Part shown: in pieces, positions 22,835 through 35,940 of the stretch
Layout of the letters: each line of letters begins with the position of its first letter
Numbering within the stretch: position 1 is the first letter of the stretch
NCBI GenBank assembly: GCA_015179025.1
Contig: WHUX01000125.1
Coordinates: 94,670 to 158,669, forward strand
Source: Terfezia claveryi
Taxonomy: Eukaryota > Ascomycota > Pezizomycetes > Pezizales > Pezizaceae
DNA length: 64,000 bases
Direction of reading: 5' to 3'
Made by a program: the position numbers and the translations under genes
Notes under the pieces: generated by a model
What the model was told of the DNA's origin: nothing
The model's database searches: none
Seen by the model: only the letters and a program-made list of their open reading frames with translations

Positions 22835-25222
22835 AAGCCATTCATGTATAGCCATTACTTTGAGAAAAAGAAAAATATAACTTTTTACCAGCTAGTTGGT
22901 AGTCTGCTATTGGCCGGTGCAGACTACTCTGATTCTGAAGCTTTCAATCTAACCTACAAAGATCATTAGTATTGGGGAGGTAAAAAAGGACTCCCATCTC
23001 CTAATTATACTCTCTCTCTACTCTCCGGCTCCAGCTCGGAGAAGCCCCGAGGCAAAGTAAGGACTTCATTCCGGTCCCGTAGTGATTGCACTTAACAGGG
23101 AATATCTTGCAGAAACCTGATTTCTTGAGAAGACAAGCTCTATCTCCTCTTTACTCAATGATCCCACCCAACTAATCATGTCTGCATAAATCATACGCAT
23201 GCATGTCCATGAGCATCGATAAATTCAATGCATAGCAATATCGATATTTCGTCAACAATGTTTAGCAACAATCTAAATGTTCTGACTACCCTGCAGATAA
23301 TCTAGATTACGGGGGTTGGAACAAATTACCGACGTTAGTTGCTTAGGCACCTTGTATTCAGAAAATAAAATAACTGAGTATGAGGTTAGCCATTACTGCT
23401 GATGTACAAGTTGGATCGTGACCAACTCATTGTTATTCAGTTCCAGAACCCGCTGCTCATTGGGAAGCTGTTTAAGTTCTCTATCTGAGGTTCTACCTAC
23501 TTAATCAAGGTGTAATCCGCTTGTACTGGGCCATTTCAAAATTACTCCCGAGCCTGAAGCCATGTACCATTGCCAACTGCTTGTGTGTGGCAATATCCGT
23601 TTTCGGATCTGAATCTACTCTAGTCCACACTTCTTCTTTTTCTACTCCATAGTTCGAGTCACAGCTGCCCTGTCAAGTTCTGTATTTTCCTTACAGTTAC
23701 CTGTAGTGCATAACGACGTCCTTAATACTGACCAGGATGTGCAAAATCCATCTATTATCTCGGTACAGTTCCTTTCTCGCCACCCCTCAAGCAAGTGCTA
23801 TATCACCTACCAAGAGAGAGTTGTAAAAAGGCTGCAAAAGAGGCGGTACAATGAGAATTCCTTTGAGATTTGGCCAATCTTGCTCGTTATGCCAAATAAT
23901 TATGGAATTATGATGGAATTACCATGGGTGATAGGTCGAGGTAGTCAACGTGAGAAAGCAATCGTTCGTGCAGGCTGGAAGGAAAGCCATGGCATGGAGT
24001 AAAGGGCCGAACGTGGTTTGCAGCTAATTCAATAGTATTAACAACGAAGGCAGTACTCCATGGCCTATTTACCTTAACAAGGCAAGAAGTTTTTACCGTA
24101 GAAGTTATTTTGGCAGCCCGGAAGAATTTTGACTGCTGGCTAATTGATTTAGATTATACTCATAGCGATGCCAATGCCACCAGCACCTTCCCCTTTCTAC
24201 TTACCAGGCTGCCAATACCCCTATTAGGATGAAGCAGATTGCTGGGGAGGTCGTAGCTAAAATTCCAGCTGGTATAGGTGGGGAACTACTTAAAGAGAAG
24301 CTTTGAGCATACACTGATTTCATGGTTCAGAAGGTTACCAAATACCAGATACCGAGATATTGAGATGAGATTGGCAACACTCCTGCAGCTTCGAAGTGGT
24401 AAAACAATCAAACTAGCTGCTAGTAGGGCATATGTGGGTACAGATAGAGTGTTAAGTCAGAAGGAGGTTGATAAGCACATTGCTAAGGTGATAAAGAAGA
24501 AAGAGGATGAGCGAGCTGCTACCATAAAAAGGACAGAGAGAGCGGCTGCTAAGAAAATGGCGGATGAAGCAAAGTCAATACATGATACAGAATATAAGGT
24601 GGCATGTAATGCTAAGCCCAAAAGGTCTCGAGCCCCATGTAAGCCGAAGGTTATAGGGGGAGGAACGATGGCTAGTAGGAGGGGGTAAGGGTGCTGGTAA
24701 TAGGGGTGATAGTAGGGCGGTTGGTAGTGAAGATGATAGGGGAGGGGACAGGTTGGTCTGTAAGGACTTTGAAGAGCTAGATGAGGTGGAAATTGAGGAG
24801 TGGTAGTGAATTTTACAAATCCAGGGGTTTCTTGATGTAAGTAAACACCCACCATTGAATGGAGGTTGAGATACTTGTCTTTTTGCATATGCTCATAGAT
24901 ACATAGGGCCTTAAGTGATATTTAGATATCTATCCGGGTAAAGTGAGTGGTTTTAATATAGTGTATAAGGGTATTGGGTATATTTTTGATTTAAGCATTA
25001 TATACTAGTATATATATATATATTTTTTAGCATTTGCTGAGTATACACATATGTCTTAGGTGAAGTTGTTTTTCATTGGCCATTTATCTATCCATCCGTC
25101 GCTAATATTGCTATTCATAACCTTGCCATTCCAAGAAAATATAGAACAGCAGAAAACCCTTTTCAGCAGGCTTCAATAAGTGTTTTCACTGTACGGATAC
25201 CGGTCAACTGCTCGTTATACAG
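22835..25222. other. intergenic, only weak open frames
   Basis: Near-normal composition in places. An open frame at 23706-24002 (98 codons, GTG start) has no recognisable motif. A short TA-rich tract lies at about 24985-25030. I see no convincing gene. Confidence 0.4.
24278..24688 (+). other. lysine/alanine-rich open frame, possible transposase tail
   Basis: A 136-codon frame with a strongly basic, probably helical second half (KVIKKKEDERAA, ERAAAKKMADEAK) ending in a basic proline/arginine stretch. Such tails occur at the C-termini of pogo-type fungal transposases, but no catalytic part is readable upstream. The frame may be a fragment or chance. Confidence 0.3.
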
Positions 25223-27068
25223 CTACCATTCGCAACCTAGTAGTGATCAGCCACTGTCTTATGACCATCCCTGCAACCCTCCAGCAGCAATACCCCCAGC
25301 CACATCTCGTAATATATTATGACTCTGCTGATTCCGGCTATATTCATAACTATGGAAGCAAATACGCTCTACAACATGGTTACCCTTACATCCCGCCATA
25401 TTCAACTCAATACCCCCATACCACCTCCCCTAGCATGACCGTTGTCATACCCGACCCCTCCCCCCGAACCCCCCCAATAGGGCGAGTATCATGCGGGTGA
25501 ACTCATGACCATGAGAGGGCCCTTTACCTAACATCTATATTCATGATTAAACAGCTTCTAGGGCAGCAAGCAACAATATATGCAAACAGTCAGCTATCAT
25601 TACAAGCCGCTCACCGCTCCAAAAATGAGCTATTTTCAGAATTAGGTATATTTCCATGATTTATGCTATTATAACCCCCATATACCTCAATCCGCTGCAA
25701 TACTCTCTTCCCAAGCATTCTCAGCCCCCACCGAAAGGTCTCTAATAGCTCTGGGAGTTCTAATACCCCCCCTTCAAGAATCTTCACCCTCCATTAATAC
25801 CCCTGCCTCTACTCCCTCTGTTGGCCTTATATTGTACGAATAGGCCCAAAACCGCGAGGAGACCTTTACCTATATCCATGGTAAATTAGTGCTGAAGGTG
25901 GAGCGTGCTAGTTTGGTTGGCACAGAGCGTGCAAAATTACAAATTGCAGGATCTCAACTCAGCACACTGAGTAAGTTCCGAGAGCTCTTATTCAATCAGC
26001 CAAATCCACCCCATCTATGCCCTCCTCAATCCCCCGAGTTCAACACTCCTCTAGAGCATCCTCAGCGGCCCCGAAGAGGTTGCTAATTGCTCTGGAGCTA
26101 CAATACCCCTCCATTTTGGGCTCCAGGTAGTCGTATTAGCCATGGCGGTATGCTGGCCTTTCTCGAGGCATTTTAAACCCTTTACACCCTTTATAGCTAC
26201 CAGATCAGCCCAAGCATTACCGATATGTACCAGAGCAGGTGTTGAGAGCACGCTAGGTTGGGCACTAGGTTGGACGCTATGTTGGTAGTCTAGTTACTAC
26301 ATTGGTAGACGCTACGTTGGACGCTAAGTATAGCACTAGAACGGCACGAGACTAGACAAAGCGCTAGGTTAGGTGTTGAGGAATTTAGAGCAGCTAAGTC
26401 GACGCTGAGTTGAACTCATGAGTGTGGGGTTGCTGTTGGTTGCTGTGAGGGGGTTGAAATGGCCCCAGGGGAGGGTGACAAAACCTCCTAGATGGAAGCA
26501 ACCCATGAAGCCCAAAGGGAAGGTATTAGAACTCTCAGAGCTATTGGAGACCTTTCGGCGGTGGCTGAGAATGCCTGGGAAGAGAGTATTGCAGCGGATT
26601 GAGGTATATGGGGGTTATAATAGCATAAATCATGGAAATATACCTAATTCTGAAAATAGCTCATTTTTGGAGCGGTGAGCGGCTTGTAATAATAGCTGAC
26701 TGTTTACATATATTGTTGCTTGCTGCCCTAGAAGCTGTTTAATCATGAATATAGATGTTAGGTAAAGGGCCTTCTCATGGTGATGAGTTCACCTGCATGA
26801 TACTTGCCCTATTGGGGGAGGTTTGGGGGGGGGGGCTCGAGTATGACAAGGGTCATGCTGGGGGAGGTGGTATGGGGGTATTGAGTTGAATATGGCGGGA
26901 TGTGAGAGTAACCATGTTGTAGAGCGTATTTGCTTCCATAGTGGTGAATATAGTCGGAATCAGCAGAGTCATAATATATTACGAGATGTGGCTGGGGGTG
27001 TTGCTGCCGGGGGGTTGCAGGGATGGTCATAAGACAGTGGCTGATCACTACTAGGTTGCGAATGGTAG
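25223..27068. repeat. large inverted repeat, arms about 545 bp, spacer about 755 bp
   Basis: The left arm (25223 to about 25767) is the reverse complement of about 26523-27068 with scattered differences. Both arms carry the same open frame pointing inward to the spacer (RNLVVISHCLMTIPAT, IYYDSADS, YGSKYALQHGY), so the frame survives in both copies. The spacer contains a diverged extra copy of the arm's inner end (25990-26120) and GCTAGGTTGG-type repeats (26250-26400). Element type is unknown. Confidence 0.8.
25909..25923 (+). mobile_element. TAGTCTGG micro-insertion, 15 bp, TSD 8 of 9
   Basis: TAGTTTGGTTGGCAC between GGAGCGTGC (25900-25908) and AGAGCGTGC (25924-25932). It lies in the spacer of the large inverted repeat. 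Confidence 0.65.
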
Positions 27069-27287
27069 GTGGCAAAAAAAACCATACGCTGCATAAAAGG
27101 CCCGAGTATGCAGCGCGCTTGATTCAGATTCAATGCATCAAATCGCGCCTATCATGTTTTAGATGAATGTCTTATCACGTGGTCACAACAGCACGTTGTG
27201 TATATTCTATTACTTATGGTCTCTGGATCTCTCCTGCCTTCCATTATGAATAACTGTATTACTTTGTTTATGTCAACTCACGCTGAT

Positions 27288-28483
27288 ATGGCCCAACCTG
27301 CCCCAAATACCTCCTTGACCTCCTTGACATCCCTAGATACCCCTCCTCCGCAAGTACCGAGCAGGCAAAAACAGCTCTCTGACTTTGAGAAAGGAAAGAT
27401 TGTTTGTGCCTATGAACAAGGATGGAGCTATCAATAAATTGCAGACTATATTGGTCGATCAAAAGCTACAATACAAGACTTCATTAGGTACTATGTTGAG
27501 TGTGAGACCCATGAAAATAAGAAACCAACAGGACGCCCCAAAAAGATTTCAGAAGATGCTGAAAAAGTAATCCTTGACTTGATTGAAGGGGATCGCTCTT
27601 TAGCAAAGATGACTCTGATGCAAATTCCGGAGTTGAATAATATCCATCCACGAACTCTGGATCGCATGCTTCGAGGAAAAGGTATTCGGAAGTGGATAGC
27701 AAAGCGACCAAAGCTCCTACCATGACATGCAAGCGCAAGATTAGCATGGGCATTGGAAAGAAAGGACTGGACTCTTGATCAATGGAAAAGATTCGTTTGG
27801 TCAGATGAATGCAGTGTAGAGCGGAGTAAAGGTGGAGGTGCTAAGTGGGTTTGGCGGAAGGAGGGGGAGGATCCCTTTGCAGCAAATGTAGTTAATTCGT
27901 GCAGGTCTGTATTCAAGTTTACCCTAAAACTTACTGTATTATCTTATATACTAACATAAATTTATACTATAGGACATCCCACGATATATCTATTATGGTA
28001 TGGGGGTGCTTTTATGGATCAACATTGGGATATCTATGGCCCTTGGAAGATGGACGAAATAATGCGATTAAATATGTTGAGATTTTGACACACATCCTTC
28101 CTGATGTCCGTCTAGAGTTGAGTGAAATTCTAGGCATTGACGATCCAATTTTCATGCAGGACAACTCGTCAATTCATACCTCCAAACTTGCACGCCAATG
28201 GTTCAAAGACAATGACTGGGTAGATGCTGACCACCCTGCCTGCTCTCCCGACCTAAATCCAATTGAACATATTTGGGCACATATGAAGCGTCGGCTTCAT
28301 AAAAGGTTCCCTAATCTAATGAATATGCCGGGGGGAACAGCGGTAGTAAAGGAAGCATTGGCAGATGTGTTGCAAGAGATTTGGAAGGATATTCTAGAGT
28401 CGCTATTGGAGAGTCTCTATAGCTCAATGCCTCGCCGTGTAGCGGCCGTTATCAAGGCAGAGGGTTGGTATACAAAGTACTAG
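27288..28483 (+). pseudogene. Tc1-type (DD34E) transposase, two in-frame stops
   Basis: Conceptual frame 27288-27904 plus 27973-28483 (one 68-nt intron with TACTAAC branch site), 375 codons. N-terminal HTH (FEKGKIVCAYEQGWS, IADYIGRSKATIQDFI), GRPKKISE linker, then the DDE_3 catalytic core: FVWSDECSVE (first D), FMQDNSSIHT (second D) and SPDLNPIEHIW (E). Exactly 34 residues separate the second D and the E, so it is the Tc1 DD34E class. TAA at 27435-27437 sits after SYQ and TGA at 27723-27725 fits a CGA-to-TGA change; otherwise the frame is open. Clear TIRs were not resolved, but both flanks contain hairpins (GCTGCATA...TATGCAGC near 27091-27115; AGTATGC...GCATACT near 28577-28610). Confidence 0.9.
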
Positions 28484-28908
28484 TTCCCTAGAATTCCTGT
28501 ATGTTACATATGTATATAGCTGCGACCAGACTGCTCCGATACTACAATACATATCTGTGCGTGGCTAAGCCTAGAGTATGCGCGCTAAATACAAGACATG
28601 CATACTGCTTGCATAAGGCCGTATATATAGTCTATATCTTTAACTGTTAACTAATGTTTATGGCCATCTTCGGGCTTAACGTCCAAAGTTCCCGGATCCG
28701 TCGTAGTGAGATACTTAGAGGCACGGGACTAATACTCGGACTTATGGGTATGCATGTGACACACCACCAATCGGCTCTGATTGCTGTCAAATTCAACTAC
28801 GGACTACCTAGGTATCGAACAAACACAATTGAGGGAGCTCTAGAGCTGCTTTTTCCCCACTAACATTTTTGCTATCGACTGCTTAACCCTTTGAAATTAC
28901 TCCCAATC
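28484..28908. other. 3' flank of the Tc1 relic and promoter of the dehydrogenase gene
   Basis: No gene recognised. The 69-codon open frame at 28654-28863 has no family features. Confidence 0.4.
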
Positions 28909-30191
28909 ATGCTACCACATACCCCACTGCACGTTTTCCGTAATGCGGCCGTGAAGTCAAGAGTGTTCTCAACTGTCCAGGCGAACAACGTGAAGAGGCT
29001 TGGTGTAGTTGGGGCAGGTCAAATGGTCCGTGGGCCCATGCCACTGCATTACCGCATAAACTAACGAGGGTGGCCGCAGGGTCTCGGAATAGCATTGGTA
29101 GCGTCCAAGGTTGCTCAAGTTCCAGTGACTTTGGTCGACTCTTCCGAGACTGCTATTGACAAAGGTCGCTCGTTTATGGGTACAGCTTGACTTGGGAAGC
29201 TAGACTAGACAATTGTTAACGAAGCAGAAATGTTCACTAGAATCACTTTTGGCAAGGGACATTGGAAAGCAGCGAATCACTGAAGCGGATGCCAAACAAA
29301 TCAAGGAACGCATAAGGACAACAACAGAGTTGGGCGATTTATGCGAGTCGGATTTCGTGATTGAAGCTGTGCCTGTAAGCATCGAAGTTCTATCTGCATA
29401 TGGGATTCTTCTGCAGGCTACTCTAACTTGTTGCCTAGGAAATACCCAGCATTAAGTTCGAAATCTTCTCGAAATTGGCAAAAATATGTCCCGGTGATGC
29501 TATACTAGCCACAAATACTTCCTCCATTTCCATCACGAAGATAGCAGCGGCAGCGAAGGGGGCGGAGGACCGCGTCCTCTCTACACATTTCATGAACCCA
29601 GTCCCAGTGCAGAAGGGTGTGGAGATTATTATTGGACTGCAGACTTCAGAAGCCACTCTCGAGAGGGCCTTGGAGTTCATGAAGGCCATGGGTAAAATTT
29701 CAAGTATAAGCAGGGACTCACCAGGCTTTTTGGCCAACAGGATTCTGGTACCCGTATTTCATCAAATAGCACAGCGAACTGTCGCTAACTACTCCGTATA
29801 GATGCCATATATTAATGAGGCAATAATTTGTCTCGAGACTGGAATTGGGACTAAAGAAGGTTAGGGTGTCTTTGCTTCTGTACATTGAAGATTACTGACG
29901 GTTGCCAGACATCGACAACATCATGAAGAATGGGACTAATGTTCCCATGGGGCCTTTAGCCTTGGCTGACTTTATCGGATTGGTATGTCTTCGTGAGACA
30001 AATGTTCCTTGCCAAAACACTTATATTAAAATTTGCAGGATACGTGCTACGCAATTATGAAAGTGCTTCATGAGGATACCGGAGACTCCAAGTACCGCCC
30101 TGCAGTGCTTCTCGGCAAGATGGTCGATGCTGGTTGGTTAGGGAAGAAGTCAGGCAAGGGTTTCTACGACTACATCCAGAATCAATTATAG
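28909..30191 (+). CDS. 3-hydroxybutyryl-CoA / 3-hydroxyacyl-CoA dehydrogenase
   Basis: NAD-dependent oxidation of 3-hydroxyacyl-CoA, probably mitochondrial short-chain beta-oxidation. Seven exons, 28909-29025, 29080-29179, 29241-29374, 29439-29747, 29802-29859, 29909-29982 and 30039-30191, give 314 aa, the usual family size. Seen: an N-terminal stretch rich in Arg, Val and Ser (possible mitochondrial presequence), Rossmann motif [33 protein letters not shown], the catalytic-His signature [17 protein letters not shown], and the C-terminal domain with [14 protein letters not shown] and [11 protein letters not shown]. The second acceptor is the TAG at 29238-29240; using the nearer CAG would break the frame. 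It starts about 425 bp after the Tc1 relic. Confidence 0.95.
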
Positions 30192-30915
30192 TTCAGCTTG
30201 GAGTTCAATCAATATCAATTAAAATTGGGACGCCTTGGCAATATTAGTTTCAACGCTAATTGGCCAGAGTAAATGCAAATATTTAACTTTAAGTAACCTT
30301 AAGTAACGGGACGCGTAGGTAGTTAGTTCTAATCCAGCTCATAACAAACATCACGACGCCAACTAACTTGCCACCTATAACACAATGGCATCCAATTTCG
30401 AACTGGCTCAAGGAAGATGTAGAATGGTTAGGTATGCTGGATAGAAGCGCTGATATCTTCCTATAAATTTGCAAAAGCTCCTCCCAGCAACTTTATCTGA
30501 TATCATCTCCAAAAAGCTCCTTCAGAACCCGTATGAGCGGTCGTATATTCCTGGGCAAACCGCGGAGTGACGTGGATCTAAGTAGTCATGGTCGATGTTG
30601 AGGTGTGCTAGATTTGGGTTAGGTAGTTACACTGCAAAGGTGCTCGTAATTGGGATAGTAATTTTCAATTATTTATATACAAATGTATCTTTGGTGTGTT
30701 CGGTTTAAATTTCAACGGGCATCTTGACTGGTACCCATAGGATATTTACGATTTCACGAAAAGACATCACGGTCAGAAAGGTCATGTGTTGGTCAGTTGA
30801 TTTGGCTCCACACATAATCACGTGATAGACAAACTTTCCGGCATGAGTAGCCCCTGCAGACGACTAAACAATTCCAACGGTACTCGCTCCGGAATTTCCA
30901 GAATAGAACTCTCCA
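30192..30915. other. intergenic between dehydrogenase and Aquarius genes
   Basis: Terminator of the upstream gene and promoter of the downstream one; both are on the plus strand. No gene or repeat was recognised. Confidence 0.4.
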
Positions 30916-33900
30916 ATGGTCCAGGCGACGACGAGTCAGCAATACTCCAGCCCTTTTGACGATGGGCGACCAACAGTCTCGGACCTCCAGGGTGCAGACC
31001 CACTGGCGCAAGCTGCAAAGAAGCATTGGGCGAATGACAAAAATTCGAAGTTCAAGCCGAACGCGGTGAAGACAGACATTTATGATGTCTTGGAGAAGGA
31101 AGGGTTTCGCTATAGGTCGCTGTTGATATTGGAGCAGCTGCAGTTTTTGGAGAAGTGAGCTCCCGGCCGCTAGATGGGCTCCATGAACGTGGACTAATGG
31201 GGTGTATCTGGATAGGTACTTGTGGCCGAACTTTTCAGATGAGGCGACAAATTTCCATGTTATATGCATTGCGTTGATGGTCAACGTGAAGAGGAGGGAA
31301 AGTTTGCTGAATTGGGGTAAGAATTGAGATTCCCTCCCTCGCTGAACTTGCTGCTGACGATTTGAATTTATAGATCTCTTCAGCTCAAGCCCAGTGAACT
31401 TCTCAGAGTTGTTCCGGCGTGTACTGTCCATGTCAATTGATAGGAATATCTCTCTTACAATACGAACCCACCTTATCATGTTCATAATATCGGCCTACCA
31501 ATCTCTCGACAATCCTTTGGTCCGGAAGGAGTGTGCTACCTTAGTGTCCATAGCGATATGGCACAATTTATCGACAGAGAAAGTCAGGAATGGGCGGTTG
31601 AATAAGTACCCACTCCTCAGGAAGGCATGGAGAGCTAGTCTCAAACGTTTTGAGGCTGCAGATGAGGCGGGAAAGGGCCGCCTGCGCTTCGAAAGGTCAT
31701 GGTTATATCAGGTGGTATTGGACTTTATAGGTCTCTTGTATCGACCAGCGGAAGATGCAACTGAGCAACAACGTAAGTGGATATTTATCCGAAACATACT
31801 TGCAGGGAGAGTACTAACATTGATGGTTCAGAGATTGTCAATTACTGTGAGCGTTTTATCGAGCTCATGATAGACTTGTTGAGCCAGCTTCCCACGAGAC
31901 GACATGTGAACTTCCTACTACAGGATTTACATCTCACAACCACTATAAAGTTATCGCCAATTTACTCGGACCCCGCGAATGGCCTTCTCCGCGACCTGCA
32001 CTCGCTACTACATCGATTCATGACCTTTTCAATAGACGATCACACAGCTGTATCACTGAACCGCGAGGATTGGCATCAAGTGCATTGTGCAGTTCTGGCT
32101 CGATTGCAACGGATGTCTTTTAAACATTTCAAAGACAAGCTTACAATCTTGGCTCTTTCGAATTACGGTACAATCGGCCAGCGAGAAGAGCTTTCCACCC
32201 ACCTTGGCCTACTGGAAGATGACGAGCTCAAGCAACTCTGTGAGCACTTGGACCTACGGGTAGCTTATCCTAAAGGAATCTCAATACCACTGGACGCAAA
32301 ATTCTACATGGAGGTGTTGCTTTCAGTTCATGAAAAGAAGAAGAATTACCAGGAGGAGGCTGCAGAGTTGACGATACTACCAAATGAAAACAATTTGTTC
32401 GATGAGTCTCTACTTCGCCATGAGAATTATGATGGTTCTAAGCCTCTTGGTTTACCAAAACTGGGCCTTCAGTACCTCACTGTTGGAGACTTTCTTTGGC
32501 GATCTTTCATTTTATATCGATGCGAGACGTTCTTCAGTATTCGAAAAGACCTAGAAGAGTCTTTAAAGCGGCTACAGCCTAAACTAATTTATCCATCTTT
32601 ACAAACTAGCTTCGGAGGTTTCTCGAAGATGGCTTTGGTGATCGAAAAGCCAGCGTCAGTACCTAAATCCAGTCAAACTGACAGCTATAGCTTTGCTAAC
32701 TCACCTAACTAGGATTCCTGAGGTGGCACCTCCAAAGGTGGGAGAAGACAAACCTGCGTATGTGAGAGCAGAGATCAACATTGACATGAGCAGGCTGTCA
32801 GACGATGTAAGAAGGGATTGGGATGCTCTTCGGCCAGATGATGTGGTATTCTTGCTTGCAGTTCGAGGGTCCAACAAGGCAGATGGCCCGGTATCCAGAA
32901 ATGCACCTTTGGCAGATCAATATGGCCTTAAAGCTCTAAGAACTGCTGAAGTCGTACAAATATTAGACAAAGATGGGAGGGTCATCAGAGATCCTGGCCA
33001 AATGAGGGGAATGAACAGCCAGATGAGGAGGATTCACATCAAACTGGATCCTGCAATGTACAGGGTATGTCGATGACACATAGATTCTGTGACTATAGGG
33101 TTCTAACAATGCGTAGCAAGACGAGGAGCATACTAAGGCAGGTAAACCGGATATCTATGAGTCCGTGAACGTTATTGTCCGCAGGAGGGGCAGGGTTAGT
33201 ACGTTCCGCATCACTAAACTCTGCAGGTTGCTTATATGAAATTAGGAGAATAACTTTAAACCAGTCTTGGAGTCAATTCAGGAACTGATACAATCCGACG
33301 TTCCAATGCCAGCATGGCTCGAGGAGGTGTTCCTTGGTTATGGTGACCCAGCTGGCGCCCACTATAAAAACATAGGTTCTCGCCCCGCAGAGCTCGACTT
33401 CAGGGATACATTTGTCGACTGGACACATCTTGTTGAGAGTTTCCCTGGAAAGGTCATAAACCCCCCTCCTGGAGCAGATAAGAGTATCCCCCCGCCATAT
33501 ATTTTGTCGAACGTTCATTCGGCAGCGCTGGAACAGAAGATGGCAAAGGCAACAAAGAAGCAGAGGAGAGAAACCGTCCCGGAGCCTGCCCCGGACGATA
33601 GTATCTGTGTGAGAACTTACAAACTGCCAAACATGGGTCCATATACCATGGATAAACCTCGCCAAAATCACCTAAAGTTTACGCCGGCTCAAGGTAAGTC
33701 TTTTCTCATCTTTCGCGTAGTTGGGCACATCTAATGGAACCACAGTTGAAGCAATCGTGTCTGGCACTAACCCAGGCCTTACAGTCATAGTAGGCCCACC
33801 TGGCACTGGAAAGACCGATGTAGCCACACAAATCATTAGCAACCTCTACCACAACTTTCCCCAACAGCGTACACTTCTCATAGCACACAGCAATCAAGCC

Positions 33901-35822
33901 TTGAACCAGCTTTTCCAGAAGATTACTGCGTTGGGTATTGATGAGCGGCATCTTCTCCGATTAGGTCACGGTGAAGAAGACCTTAAGTCTGACAATAACT
34001 ATAGCAAACAAGGCCGAGTCGAGTCCTTCATGGAAAACCGCACTCGCCTTCTTGCAGAGGTTGACAGGCTCGCAGTATGCCTTGGTGCACCTGGGGCACA
34101 TGGTGACTCTTGCGAGACAGCAGATTACTTCAATATAGTGTATGTAAAGCCTTCATGGGCTAAATTTGAGGGGTTTCTGGGAAGTGGAACGAAGTCTATT
34201 CAGGAGATCAAGGCTGCGTATCCATTCAATGATTACTTCTCCAATGCACCAAGGGAAATGTTTCCAGACTCAGCGAGCCCGGATGATGCGCTCGAAGTGG
34301 CAATGGGTGGATATAGGCACATCAAGAAAATATTCTCAGAGTTAGAAGATATCAGGCCTTTTGAGCTCTTGAGGGCGGCGCGAGATAGGCAAAACTATCT
34401 TTTGACGAAAGAGGCGAGAGTGGTTGCTATGACCAGTACGCATGCTGCTATGAGGGTAATCCCCCTTACCCAGATGCATGCTCTCACTAGTTTTATTGAT
34501 ACTAATGAGTGGACCAACAGCGCCATGATATCGCAAAACTAGGCTTCACGTATGAAAATATTGTCATGGAAGAAGCCGCTCAAATTACAGAAATCGAGAC
34601 CTTCATCCCCTTCGCCCTCCAAAACCCCACCTCCGCCGGCGAGCTTCCCTTACAGCGAATAATCCTTCTTGGTGACCATTACCAAAACTCCCCCATAATC
34701 CAAAATCTTGCTCTTCGCCAACACGCCAACCTCGAACAATCCCTCTTCGCTCGCTTTGTTCGCCTCGGTGTCCCCACTGTCTCCCTGGACCAACAAGGCC
34801 GTGCCCGCCCCTCCATTGCACAGCTCTACTCCTGGCGTTACCAGAACCTCGGAAACCTTCCCTTGCTCGAGCAACAACCCGAATACCGAACCGCCAATGC
34901 AGGTTTCCGACACGAATTCCAATTCGTGGATGTACCGGACTTTAGGGGCAAGGGTGAAGAGCATCCGCAACCACATTTTATTCAGAATTTGGGAGAGGCT
35001 GAGTATGCGGTTGCGTTGTATCAGTATATGAGGCTGCTTGGGTACCCGAGGGAGAAGATTACGGTCTTAACGACGTACACGGGACAGAGGGCACTAATCA
35101 GGGATGTACTGCACAGGAGGTGTGCCAAGAATCCACTGTTTGGATTGCCCGGGGGAGGCGTGGGTACGGTGGACAAATATCAGGGAGAGCAGAATGATTG
35201 TATGTTTCTGATCCTCACATCTTGTGAACTGTTACCCTCAACTCTTACACTTCTTTGCTTTTTCATGTGCTAACGATATTTTTTTCCAAAAGACGTCATC
35301 CTGTCCCTAGTCCGTACCTCTCGCCCCGGGTATCTCCGCGACATGCGTCGTATGACCGTCGCCCTTTCCCGCGCTCGTCTAGGCCTATACGTCCTCGGCC
35401 GCCGCACAGTATTTGAGTCCTGCTACGAGCTTAACGAAGTATTCTCTCGCTTGATTGCCTCCCGCAGAACGAAACTAGAGTTGGTCGTGGGTGAAATGTG
35501 GCCCACGCAGAGGGAAGCGGGGGTGGAAAGCCCAGAAGGGACGGTAGTAATGGAGGATGTTACCCATTTAGGGCAGTATGTATATGAGATGACGGTTACG
35601 GCGGTGGAGAGGTTGAAGGCGGGAGGGAATATTGCAGGGGCAAGCGGGGCTGCAATTGTGGAGGCGCCTGCACAAGAGGCTGAGGATTTGTTTCAGGAGT
35701 GCAGGGAAGGGGATGCAGAGAGGGAAGACGAGGAGGGGCGTGAGGAGGGGGATGAGGAGGGGGATGAGGAGGGGGATGAGGAGGGGGATGGGGTGGGGGA
35801 GGCTATTGCTATGGAGTTGTAG
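30916..35822 (+). CDS. cwf11: intron-binding helicase Aquarius / Cwf11
   Basis: SF1 RNA helicase of the spliceosome that binds introns upstream of the branch site. Ten exons, 30916-31154, 31216-31316, 31374-31772, 31832-32654, 32713-33064, 33117-33194, 33246-33693, 33746-34455, 34521-35199 and 35293-35822, give 1452 aa with all phases closing, close to animal AQR. The N-terminal half is the helical armadillo-like region ([27 protein letters not shown]), then the beta-barrel part. The helicase core has Walker [10 protein letters not shown] (about 33795), EEAAQ (about 34570), [17 protein letters not shown] (about 35180) and the arginine motif [14 protein letters not shown]. The C-terminus is acidic with tandem EEGD repeats. 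It is convergent with the Tfb2 gene. Confidence 0.96.
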
Positions 35823-35940
35823 ACGTGTGGGTTAGAGGGGGATGAGGAGGGGGATGAGGAGGGGGGTGAGGATGGAGGTGAGGAGGGGGATGGGGTGGGG
35901 GGGCTATTGCTATGGAGTTGTAGACGTGTGGGTTAGGGCG
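35730..35940 (+). repeat. GAGGGGGATGAG tandem array and duplicated gene 3' end
   Basis: Twelve-bp units GAGGGGGATGAG encode the EEGD repeats. A duplicated block follows: GGCTATTGCTATGGAGTTG plus TAGACGTGTGGGTTAG occurs at 35800-35835 (containing the stop) and again at about 35907-35936, with a second GAGGGGGATGAG array between. Confidence 0.85.

Noticed and set aside
29180..29240. Apparent frameshift between exons 2 and 3 of the 3-hydroxybutyryl-CoA dehydrogenase gene
   Set aside because: It disappears when the TAG acceptor at 29238-29240 is used instead of the nearer CAG; the conserved [11 protein letters not shown] then follows in frame.
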